From assembly GCA_002433595.1 (NCBI GenBank), contig DJIL01000007.1, positions 1 through 5,394 of the forward strand: DNA of 5,394 bases, given 5' to 3'. Of the stretch, positions 1 to 5,394 are shown in pieces. The position numbers and the translations under genes are program-made. The notes below the pieces were generated by a model. The model was not told the origin of the DNA and did no database searches. It saw nothing but the letters and a program-made list of their open reading frames with translations. Source of the stretch: a bacterium UBP8_UBA6595 (GTDB taxonomy: Bacteria; Margulisbacteria; Marinamargulisbacteria; UBA6595). Within the stretch, counting starts at the first letter, position 1. The number at the start of each line of letters is the position of its first letter.

Positions 1-624
1 GCCTTAGCGGATAATTTGGGAATTAATATGGATATTCAACCCATTACCGATCTGGTAGATACTGTGATGCAGCAAACAACGGCCGTGAGTTGGTTTAATA
101 GTCCAAATGGCCTTGTTGAGGAAAATGTACAGGCACGGGCGCGTGGATTGTTAACTATGGCGTATGCCAATCAACAACCCGGTACCTTGGTGTTGGCCAC
201 CGGCAATAAGAGTGAGTTGGCCGTGGGCTACTGCACCGCCTATGGGGACATGTGTGGGGGGCTTGCGCCCATTGGGGATCTGTATAAGACACAAGTGTAT
301 GCATTGGCGCAGTATATGAATCGGGCGGGCGTTCGTATTCCCGAATCCACAGTAGCCAAGTCGCCATCGGCCGAATTAAAGCCCAATCAAGTGGACCAGG
401 ATACATTGCCGGATTATGCGGTTTTGGACGCTATTTTAATGGGGGTGGTTGAATCGGGCCAATCAGAAACGCAATTGGTTCAGGCAGGCTATGACACAAC
501 CACCGTGGCATGGGTCATTCGGATGCTGGGTCAATCAGAATACAAACGACAACAAGCCGCCCCGGTCATCAAAGTATCCACCCGATCCTTTGATTGGGGG
601 TGGCGACACGTTATGGCTTCATGA
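1..624 (+). CDS. nadE: NAD+ synthetase, C-terminal part (5' end outside window)
   Basis: NadE makes NAD+ from deamido-NAD+ (nicotinate adenine dinucleotide), ATP and an amide nitrogen in the cytoplasm, the last step of NAD synthesis. The reading frame is open from base 1, so the gene runs in from the left; 207 codons remain before TGA. Visible family blocks are ENVQARARG (about residues 40-48 of the fragment), the strongly conserved LATGNKSELAVGY (65-77) followed by GDMCGG, and KSPSAELKPNQVDQDTLPDY (120-139), which belong to the synthetase domain. The last of these blocks is typical of the long glutamine-dependent form, which carries an N-terminal glutaminase domain, but that domain is not visible here. 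The ATP P-loop (SGGxDS) would lie a few dozen codons upstream of the window. The ATG at 28 is internal to the domain and is not a real start. The stop overlaps the pth start, so the two are probably co-transcribed. Confidence 0.93.
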   Translation, partial: ALADNLGINMDIQPITDLVDTVMQQTTAVSWFNSPNGLVEENVQARARGLLTMAYANQQPGTLVLATGNKSELAVGYCTAYGDMCGGLAPIGDLYKTQVYALAQYMNRAGVRIPESTVAKSPSAELKPNQVDQDTLPDYAVLDAILMGVVESGQSETQLVQAGYDTTTVAWVIRMLGQSEYKRQQAAPVIKVSTRSFDWGWRHVMAS

Positions 625-1181
625 AGTTGGTGGTAGGCCTGGGAAATCCAGGGGAGCAATACACGAATACCCGCCACAATATCGGATTTTGGTTGGTCAA
701 ATCGTTGAGTCGATCCCATGACTTTTCGGGGCCTAAAGCGCAGTGTAAAGGCCGGTTGTGGTCTGGAATAGTGGGCGATGTGTCCGTTAAAAGTTTATTG
801 CCAGGGACGTATATGAATGGGTCGGGGGAGTCGGTTCAATCGGCACTGCAATTTTACCGATTAACACACACTGATTTAATTGTGGTGTATGATGATTTCG
901 AATTGCCATTTGGGACTGTTCGTATTCGTGAAAAAGGAACGGCGGGCACTCATAATGGCATGCGGTCAATTATTCAGTGCATTGGAACTACTAATTTTGT
1001 GCGAATGCGGATTGGCGTAGGGCCTATTCCTGAGGGGCGACTTCCGGCCGATTTTGTACTATCACGGTTTTCATGTGAGGAACAATCGATACGATCAACG
1101 AAAAAATCACAGTGGGTAAAACGGATGGGCCTGTTGATTCATGATCGGGTTCAGCAGGCACAGGCTCCCACCGATGATTAA
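621..1181 (+). CDS. pth: Peptidyl-tRNA hydrolase
   Basis: Pth cleaves the ester bond of peptidyl-tRNAs that drop off ribosomes, recycling tRNA in the cytoplasm. The protein is 186 aa, close to the usual 190 or so. It opens with GLGNPGEQY (6-14) and TRHNIGF (17-23), which contain Asn9 and the catalytic His19. TYMNGSG (63-69) carries Asn66, VVYDDFELPFG (88-98) carries the catalytic-site Asp91, and THNG (110-113) carries Asn112; these four match the active-site set of E. coli Pth. Two positions differ from the common pattern: Thr110 replaces the first Gly-like position of GGHNG, and GVGPIPEG (132-139) lacks the usual Arg of G-x-G-R-P. The ATG at 621 places the GLGNPG motif where the family has it; an upstream in-frame TTG at 594 would add nine non-conserved residues. 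The start overlaps the nadE stop (ATGA). No good Shine-Dalgarno is seen, so translation coupled to nadE is likely. Confidence 0.95.
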   Translation: MKLVVGLGNPGEQYTNTRHNIGFWLVKSLSRSHDFSGPKAQCKGRLWSGIVGDVSVKSLLPGTYMNGSGESVQSALQFYRLTHTDLIVVYDDFELPFGTVRIREKGTAGTHNGMRSIIQCIGTTNFVRMRIGVGPIPEGRLPADFVLSRFSCEEQSIRSTKKSQWVKRMGLLIHDRVQQAQAPTDD

Positions 1182-1207
1182 TTGGGTTTTCGGATGCGCA
1201 AGATTTA

Positions 1208-1216
1208 TGGTATTAT
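1208..1216 (+). promoter_or_regulatory. Extended -10 promoter element of gdhA
   Basis: TGGTATTAT fits the extended -10 form TGnTAnnnT, with TATTAT at 1211-1216 (5 of 6 to TATAAT). Only 15 nt separate it from the gdhA ATG at 1232, so a start about 7 nt downstream would give a leader of roughly 8 nt. No convincing -35 hexamer is visible at 16-18 bp; TTTTCG at 1187-1192 is the best and it is poor. It lies in the 50-nt gap after pth. Assignment is by pattern and position only. Confidence 0.5.
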
Positions 1217-1231
1217 TGTCAGTCTAGCACA

Positions 1232-2635
1232 ATGAAAGAAACAATAGTTAACACGAATCATAGTCACGGTCCAGCTAGTTTTCAAGGTGAAGACCGAGAT
1301 TATTTTAACACAGTAATGGCGCATGTCATTGAAAAAAACCCAGGAGAGCCTGAATTTCATCAGGCGGTTGCTGAAGTTTTGGGGTCTGTAATTCCGTATG
1401 TGAATCAAAACGCAAGGTACAAGCAAGCCAAGATTTTGGAGCGATTAATTGAGCCAGACCGAATTGTAATTTTTCGCGTGACTTGGGAGGATGACACAGG
1501 CTGTGTTCAGGTAAATCGTGGGTATCGTGTTCAGTTCAGCAATGCAATTGGTCCATATAAAGGCGGGCTTCGGTTTCACCCTTCTGTCAGTTTAGGAACA
1601 TTTAAATTTTTAGGATTTGAACAGATTTTCAAGAACAGTTTAACAACGTTGCCCATTGGGGCGGGGAAAGGGGGGGCTGATTTTGACCCCAAAGGCAAGT
1701 CAGATCACGAAATTATGAGATTTTGCCAATCCTTTATGACGGAGCTTGCCCGGCACATTGGCAAAGATGTGGATGTGCCAGCTGGCGATATTGGCGTAGG
1801 GGCAAGAGAAGTAAGTTATTTATTTGGTCAATACAAACGGCTTAACAATCGGTTCACGGGAGTGCTAACAGGCAAGGGTATTGAATTTGGGGGTAGTTTA
1901 ATTCGTACAGAAGCAACCGGTTACGGATGTGTCTACTTCATTCAAAATATGTTGCAGCATGTCAATCAATCAATCGAGGGAAAAATTGTTGTCATTTCAG
2001 GATCCGGAAATGTAGCCCAATATGCAGCTGAGAAAGCCATACAATTGGGGGCAGTGGTCGTGACTTTATCGGATTCATCGGGGTTTATTTATGAGCCAGA
2101 TGGGTTAACACAAGAAAAACTAGATTTTGTCAAAGCATTAAAACTAAAAGGTGGGCGAATTAAAGCCTATGTGGATCAGTTTCCATCGGCGCAGTATTAT
2201 GATGGACAACGCCCATGGTCTATAAAGTGTGCCATTGCACTACCATGTGCCACTCAAAATGAATTAAATGAAACCGAAGCCAAGCAGTTAGTTGAAAACG
2301 GCTGTATTGCTGTGGGAGAAGGCGCAAACATGCCGGTAACACCCGGTGCCACAAGTGTATTCTTAGACGCTAAAATCGCATTTGGGCCTGGAAAAGCAGC
2401 GAATGCGGGCGGGGTTGCAATTTCGGCATTAGAAATGACTCAAAACAGCATGCGTTTGCATTGGACACGGGACGAAGTTGAAACTCGGTTGAAGTCTATT
2501 ATGATGAGTATTCACGAGCAGTGTGTGGCGTTTGGGTCTACCCCAAACACAACGTATGTAAACTATGTGGATGGTGCTAATATTGCAGGATTTCGAAAAG
2601 TCGCGGATGCCATGATCGCATTTGGTATTTTATAA
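1232..2635 (+). CDS. gdhA: NADP-type glutamate dehydrogenase
   Basis: GdhA reductively aminates 2-oxoglutarate with ammonia and NADPH to form glutamate, a cytoplasmic hexamer linking carbon and nitrogen metabolism. The 467-aa protein follows E. coli GdhA (447 aa) almost end to end. The N-terminal substrate domain has FSNAIGPYKGG (102-112, Lys110), FKN (133-135, Lys134), PIGAGKGGADFDPKGKS (141-157, catalytic Lys146) and DVPAGDIGVG (181-190, Asp186). The Rossmann domain has SGSGNVAQYA (256-265) and SDSSG (280-284). The C-terminal part has ALPCATQNEL (336-345), GEGANMP (362-368), PGKAANAGG (386-394) and YVDGANIAGF (445-454). NADP preference is inferred from closeness to E. coli GdhA. About 17 residues at the N-terminus, rich in Asn, His and Ser, have no E. 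coli counterpart. The next in-frame ATG, at 1316, would cut into the conserved N-terminus, so 1232 is preferred. No Shine-Dalgarno is present. The gene looks more AT-rich than its neighbours. Confidence 0.97.
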   Translation: MKETIVNTNHSHGPASFQGEDRDYFNTVMAHVIEKNPGEPEFHQAVAEVLGSVIPYVNQNARYKQAKILERLIEPDRIVIFRVTWEDDTGCVQVNRGYRVQFSNAIGPYKGGLRFHPSVSLGTFKFLGFEQIFKNSLTTLPIGAGKGGADFDPKGKSDHEIMRFCQSFMTELARHIGKDVDVPAGDIGVGAREVSYLFGQYKRLNNRFTGVLTGKGIEFGGSLIRTEATGYGCVYFIQNMLQHVNQSIEGKIVVISGSGNVAQYAAEKAIQLGAVVVTLSDSSGFIYEPDGLTQEKLDFVKALKLKGGRIKAYVDQFPSAQYYDGQRPWSIKCAIALPCATQNELNETEAKQLVENGCIAVGEGANMPVTPGATSVFLDAKIAFGPGKAANAGGVAISALEMTQNSMRLHWTRDEVETRLKSIMMSIHEQCVAFGSTPNTTYVNYVDGANIAGFRKVADAMIAFGIL

Positions 2636-2718
2636 AGTTATTCGGTATCGGCTGTATGGTTATGGGTTGGTGGCGTGGCAATCCTTAACAATATGCCTCA
2701 AAAAGGGGGGCTCTAATT

Positions 2719-2767
2719 CAACCGCTTATTATTTTTAAAAACTTAAAAAAATTTGGCTTAGCGGTTG
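2719..2767. repeat. Inverted repeat around the ABC gene promoter
   Basis: CAACCGCT at 2719-2726 is exactly complementary to AGCGGTTG at 2760-2767. The arms are 8 bp, separated by 33 nt of A/T-rich DNA. Arm centres are 41 bp apart, close to four helical turns, and the right arm lies between the proposed -35 and -10 of the downstream gene. It could be a paired operator or a long-loop hairpin. There is no T-run after the right arm, so an intrinsic terminator is unlikely. An 8-bp match can also arise by chance. Confidence 0.45.
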
Positions 2768-2780
2768 TATTTGATACACT
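2753..2780 (+). promoter_or_regulatory. Promoter of the ABC exporter gene (extended -10)
   Basis: The -35 is TTGGCT (2753-2758, 4 of 6 to TTGACA), then a 16-bp spacer and the extended -10 TGATACACT (2772-2780, hexamer TACACT). The ATG at 2788 is 8 nt beyond the hexamer, so the predicted transcription start falls on or next to the start codon, giving a leaderless mRNA. A small inverted repeat, TGTAT-TTG-ATACA (2766-2778), straddles the -10 and could be an operator or chance. The 11-mer TTTGATACACT recurs in the promoter of the permease gene downstream. Confidence 0.6.
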
Positions 2781-2787
2781 GTAGTAT

Positions 2788-4515
2788 ATGAAACTTTACT
2801 TTTTTTCTTTAATACGAGCCTACCGGTGGTATGCCCTAGGCATGAGTGTAGTTGCCGGTTTTGCCGCATGGTTTGGTTTAGCCGTTGTGGACCAGATTCG
2901 TGTGGTCACAGACAGCATTGTTGCGTATCAAGCGGGCGAAACTGTTTCCCCAACACAACCCATTATTGCCTTTTTATTTTATAAACTGGGGCATCATGGT
3001 ATGTATTTTTTAAACCGTTTGTTGGATATTCGATACAAACCGCGCTTGCTAAGCCAATTAATTACCGATGCCTACACCCAAACGGTGGGGCATTCTTTGC
3101 AGTGGTTTGAATCGCACTTGTCGGGAGATATTGCCAGTAAAATAGCCGACTTTCAAGATGGATGCATGACCATTGTTACGGCTGGGTTTCGCGCATTGGT
3201 TAGCGTGGTAGCCATTAGCCTTAGCGTAGTGTTTTTGTGGAAAATCCATCCAATTCCAGCCCTAACGTTGGGGGTGTTTATTCTCATTTACGTGCCAATT
3301 TTAGCGGCGTTAATGAAACACCAGATGAAACTTCAGCACCGATACGTTCAGGCCCGACAACAAACTATGGGGATTATTACCGATAGCATCATTAATATTT
3401 TTTCACTCAAAACAATTGGTAATACGGCGCGCAATATTCAATCAACACTCATGCCAGCAGTTAATCGTTGGCGCATGCGGGATCATAAAACACGAATATT
3501 TGATGCCTGGTGGGTGGACAATGTGGATACCCTTATGATCACAGGCATGGTGAGTGCTCAGGTGTATGTGGCTGCACAGCTGTATCTTAATGGCGCAGTT
3601 AGTGTGGGTGGGTTTTTGGTGGCGGTTGTGATGACGTTAAATATTCATCGAGAAGTGGATCAATTTTTGGATGTACTGTTATTTACCATTAACCCCGCGG
3701 TTGCCCAAGTGTCCGAAGCCTACCACGTAATGTACGAACCGTATTCAGTAGCCGATGCGCCAACGGCTACGGCGCTAATTCAGGCTAATATTCGGGGGAA
3801 GCTTGAATTTGATTGCGTTACTGTTCGGTATGATCAAGCCCCGGTGCTTCATAACTTTTCACTAACCATTCATCCGGGGGAACGCGTGGGTATTGTGGGC
3901 ATATCCGGGTCCGGTAAGACAACCTTAGTCAAATCACTGCTTCGGTATTTTGATGTTGAATCGGGTACCATTCGGCTGGATGGCCATCTTATTCATGCGG
4001 TGACACAGGCCAGTTTGCGTGCTGCTATAGCGGTAATTCCGCAAGATGTCACCTTATTTCATCAATCAATTGCGGATAATTTACGCGTTGCCCGACCCGA
4101 TGCCACCGATGCTGACTTAATGGCCGCTTGTCAGCAAGCGTGTATTCACGATGCCATTCAGCAGATGCCCCAGGGTTATAATACGGTTGTGGGGGAACGG
4201 GGTGTTAGTGTTAGTGGTGGGCAACGCCAACGCATTGCCATTGCACGGGCGATACTCAAGCGCGCGCCAATTCTGATTTTAGATGAGGCAACGAGCAGCT
4301 TGGATACCCCAACCGAACGGGCCATTCAGGCATCCATTGAAACGCTGCTAGACACTCTGCCAGCAACCGTTATTGCGATTGCACATCGCTTATCAACGGT
4401 GGTGAACTTGGATCGTATTTTAGTCGTGCATCAGGGCCAAATTGTGGAGTCAGGCACGCATGAAACGCTTATGGCAGCCCCCAATAGCCACTACCAAAGC
4501 CTATGGGGGTATTGA
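2788..4515 (+). CDS. ABC exporter half-transporter, fused membrane and ATPase domains
   Basis: This 575-aa protein is a type IV (MsbA-like) half-transporter that would act as a homo- or heterodimer in the inner membrane and export a substrate using ATP. The membrane domain covers about residues 1-310, with hydrophobic segments near 14-37, 57-78 (weak, with Lys and two His), 131-150, 157-176, 246-268 and 270-298. The ATPase domain follows: A-loop Tyr348, Walker A GISGSGKTT (371-379, Lys377), Q-loop Gln419, signature VSGGQ (475-479, Val instead of the usual Leu), Walker B ILILDE (495-500) with catalytic Glu500, D-loop SSLD (503-506) and switch His533. All catalytic residues are present, so it should be active. 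Substrate is unknown: lipid, peptide, drug and siderophore are all possible, and no accessory gene narrows it. The ATG at 2788 keeps the first membrane helix whole and sits behind a strong -10; the next ATG (2842) would cut that helix. Confidence 0.93.
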   Translation: MKLYFFSLIRAYRWYALGMSVVAGFAAWFGLAVVDQIRVVTDSIVAYQAGETVSPTQPIIAFLFYKLGHHGMYFLNRLLDIRYKPRLLSQLITDAYTQTVGHSLQWFESHLSGDIASKIADFQDGCMTIVTAGFRALVSVVAISLSVVFLWKIHPIPALTLGVFILIYVPILAALMKHQMKLQHRYVQARQQTMGIITDSIINIFSLKTIGNTARNIQSTLMPAVNRWRMRDHKTRIFDAWWVDNVDTLMITGMVSAQVYVAAQLYLNGAVSVGGFLVAVVMTLNIHREVDQFLDVLLFTINPAVAQVSEAYHVMYEPYSVADAPTATALIQANIRGKLEFDCVTVRYDQAPVLHNFSLTIHPGERVGIVGISGSGKTTLVKSLLRYFDVESGTIRLDGHLIHAVTQASLRAAIAVIPQDVTLFHQSIADNLRVARPDATDADLMAACQQACIHDAIQQMPQGYNTVVGERGVSVSGGQRQRIAIARAILKRAPILILDEATSSLDTPTERAIQASIETLLDTLPATVIAIAHRLSTVVNLDRILVVHQGQIVESGTHETLMAAPNSHYQSLWGY

Positions 4516-4540
4516 ATCTCAGTCTCATTTTTGATACACT
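4512..4540 (+). promoter_or_regulatory. Promoter of the FTR1 permease gene, overlapping the ABC stop codon
   Basis: The -35 is TTGAAT (4512-4517, 4 of 6), followed by a 17-bp spacer and the extended -10 TGATACACT (4532-4540). The -35 includes the TGA stop of the upstream gene (4513-4515). The ATG at 4550 begins 9 nt after the -10, so the leader should be about 0-3 nt. This is the best-formed promoter in the window. It suggests that the permease can be transcribed independently even though only 34 nt separate it from the ABC gene. Confidence 0.65.
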
Positions 4541-4549
4541 AAGTCTACA

Positions 4550-5371
4550 ATGGTTGCTTATGCATTAATTACATTTCGGGAGACGCTCGAAGTAGGGCTT
4601 GTATTGGGTTTGGTTTGGAGTATTCTTAAACAAGCCAACACCCTAGGGATGGTTCGGTGGTTGGTTCATGGCTTAGTCTGGGGCTTGGTGACCAGTGCTG
4701 GATTGGCCGTGCTGGCACTCCAACTGATGGGTGGTTTTTCAGGGCCTGTTGAAAAAATATTTGAGGGCGTTATCATGTTGTTGGGAGCTGCATTACTAAC
4801 CACATTAATTGTATGGCTAGCCAAACAAAAAGCCCGTGTGCGTGCGTTAAAACAGTCGGTATTGGCAGCGACAGCACATCCCTGGGGTCTGTTTTTTATT
4901 GTGTATACGGCAGTACTTCGGGAAGGCATTGAGACCATTTTGTTTTTACGGGCGGCATGGTATGCCACCCAGTCCAATATATTTTTAGGCGCTGCCATGG
5001 GTATCGGAGTTGCCGTTGGGGTGTGCTATGCGATGTTTAAAGGCCTGTGCCGAGTGCCGGTACGGTCTTTTTTTGCGGTGAGTAGTGTGTTGCTGATTGC
5101 GTTTGCGGGTGGATTAGTAGCGCATGGGATTCATGAGCTGCAGTCTGGGGGCGTATTTCCGGTTGTGTTTGGGGAGTTGTGGAATATTAACCCGTTGGTT
5201 GTTCAGGAAGGGGTGTATCCGTTGTGGCATGAAAAAGGGTCTATTGGGGGGTTATTAAAAGGGTTGTTTGGATATAATGGCAATCCCTATGGAATGGAAT
5301 TAATTGCATACACTGTGTACTGGATTGCCGTGGGCGGTGTGTTTATTCGATCACAGGTGAAAGCATCGTAG
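4550..5371 (+). CDS. FTR1/EfeU-family iron permease
   Basis: This is a 273-aa integral membrane protein of the FTR1/EfeU family, which moves iron across the cytoplasmic membrane. Both hallmark RExxE motifs are present: RETLE (10-14) in the first helix and REGIE (124-128) in the fourth. The family pattern also shows in FEGV (71-74), the AGGLVAHGIHEL segment (186-197) and GGLLKGLFGYNG (233-244), which parallel E. coli EfeU (276 aa). About seven hydrophobic segments are visible, near 3-25, 37-58, 70-91, 112-134, 145-165, 172-194 and 248-266. The start is well supported: Arg of the first motif is residue 10 here and in EfeU. No Shine-Dalgarno is present. The periplasmic partners EfeO and EfeB are not in the window, but downstream sequence is missing. 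Iron transport, as opposed to another cation, is inferred from the family. Confidence 0.93.
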   Translation: MVAYALITFRETLEVGLVLGLVWSILKQANTLGMVRWLVHGLVWGLVTSAGLAVLALQLMGGFSGPVEKIFEGVIMLLGAALLTTLIVWLAKQKARVRALKQSVLAATAHPWGLFFIVYTAVLREGIETILFLRAAWYATQSNIFLGAAMGIGVAVGVCYAMFKGLCRVPVRSFFAVSSVLLIAFAGGLVAHGIHELQSGGVFPVVFGELWNINPLVVQEGVYPLWHEKGSIGGLLKGLFGYNGNPYGMELIAYTVYWIAVGGVFIRSQVKAS

Positions 5372-5394
5372 TTTTTTTGAAGTAGAGCAGCTTG

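Larger units (their letters stand above)
2636..2787. other. Intergenic region between gdhA and the ABC exporter gene
   Basis: This 152-nt gap carries no ORF or tRNA that I can support. Its left part (to about 2718) has no recognisable element apart from a run of five A followed by six G at 2700-2710. Its right part holds an A/T-rich tract (2727-2754, including the palindrome TTTTTAAAAA at 2732-2741), an inverted repeat and the downstream gene's promoter. I could not find a hairpin followed by a T-run that would serve as a gdhA terminator. Confidence 0.7.

Noticed and set aside
594..620. Upstream TTG start for pth
   Set aside because: It would add nine residues before the conserved GLGNPG block, unlike the family, and the ATG at 621 fits both length and the ATGA overlap.
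449..721. 90-codon + strand ORF spanning the nadE end and pth start
   Set aside because: It lies out of frame over two clearly conserved coding sequences and its translation has no recognisable motif.
1167..1190. Possible pth terminator: CCCA and TGGG followed by TTTT
   Set aside because: The stem is only 4 bp with a 12-nt loop and cannot be extended, so it is too weak to call.
2636..2718. tRNA or small RNA in the gdhA downstream gap
   Set aside because: The GGTTGGTGG-like stretch suggests a tRNA arm at first glance, but no acceptor stem pairing or anticodon arm can be found.
4666..4998. 110-codon antisense ORF inside the permease gene
   Set aside because: It is the shadow of a well-supported membrane protein gene, with no family resemblance and no start signals. 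The other antisense and alternate-frame ORFs were dropped for the same reason.
5372..5394. Possible terminator after the permease gene (seven T after the TAG stop)
   Set aside because: The T-run at 5372-5378 has no stable hairpin just upstream, and the window ends before any downstream structure can be judged.
1..5394. An undescribed defence, mobile or biosynthetic system
   Set aside because: All five genes belong to well-known families with intact motifs. No transposase, integrase, CRISPR repeats, nuclease or toxin-antitoxin pair is visible.

Overview
The window is a compact stretch of bacterial chromosome with five protein genes, all on the + strand. In order they are the 3' end of an NAD+ synthetase gene (nadE), peptidyl-tRNA hydrolase (pth), NADP-type glutamate dehydrogenase (gdhA), an ABC half-exporter with fused membrane and ATPase domains, and an FTR1/EfeU-type iron permease. 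The genes use the standard code (stops TGA, TAA, TAA, TGA, TAG). The nearest protein resemblances I recognise (GdhA to E. coli GdhA, the permease to E. coli EfeU) are proteobacterial in flavour. The sequence does not allow a confident lineage, and I do not name one.

Layout: nadE and pth overlap by ATGA and look like the tail of one operon. After a 50-nt gap comes gdhA, with its own extended -10 element. A 152-nt non-coding gap follows; it carries an inverted repeat and the promoter of the ABC gene. The permease starts 34 nt after the ABC stop, behind a promoter whose -35 hexamer contains that stop codon. The 23 nt after the permease hold only a T-run.

The clearest unusual signal is in how the genes start. 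None of the four visible starts has a convincing Shine-Dalgarno sequence. The three with a gap upstream have a TGnTAnnnT extended -10 only 7 to 15 nt before the ATG, which predicts leaderless or nearly leaderless mRNAs. The ABC and permease promoters share an identical 11-mer.

Functionally, nadE, pth and gdhA are housekeeping: NAD synthesis, rescue of peptidyl-tRNA and ammonia assimilation. The ABC exporter and the iron permease are membrane transporters that may be co-expressed, but the exporter's substrate cannot be read from sequence. I see no mobile element, CRISPR array, RNA gene, toxin-antitoxin pair or recognisable new defence system.
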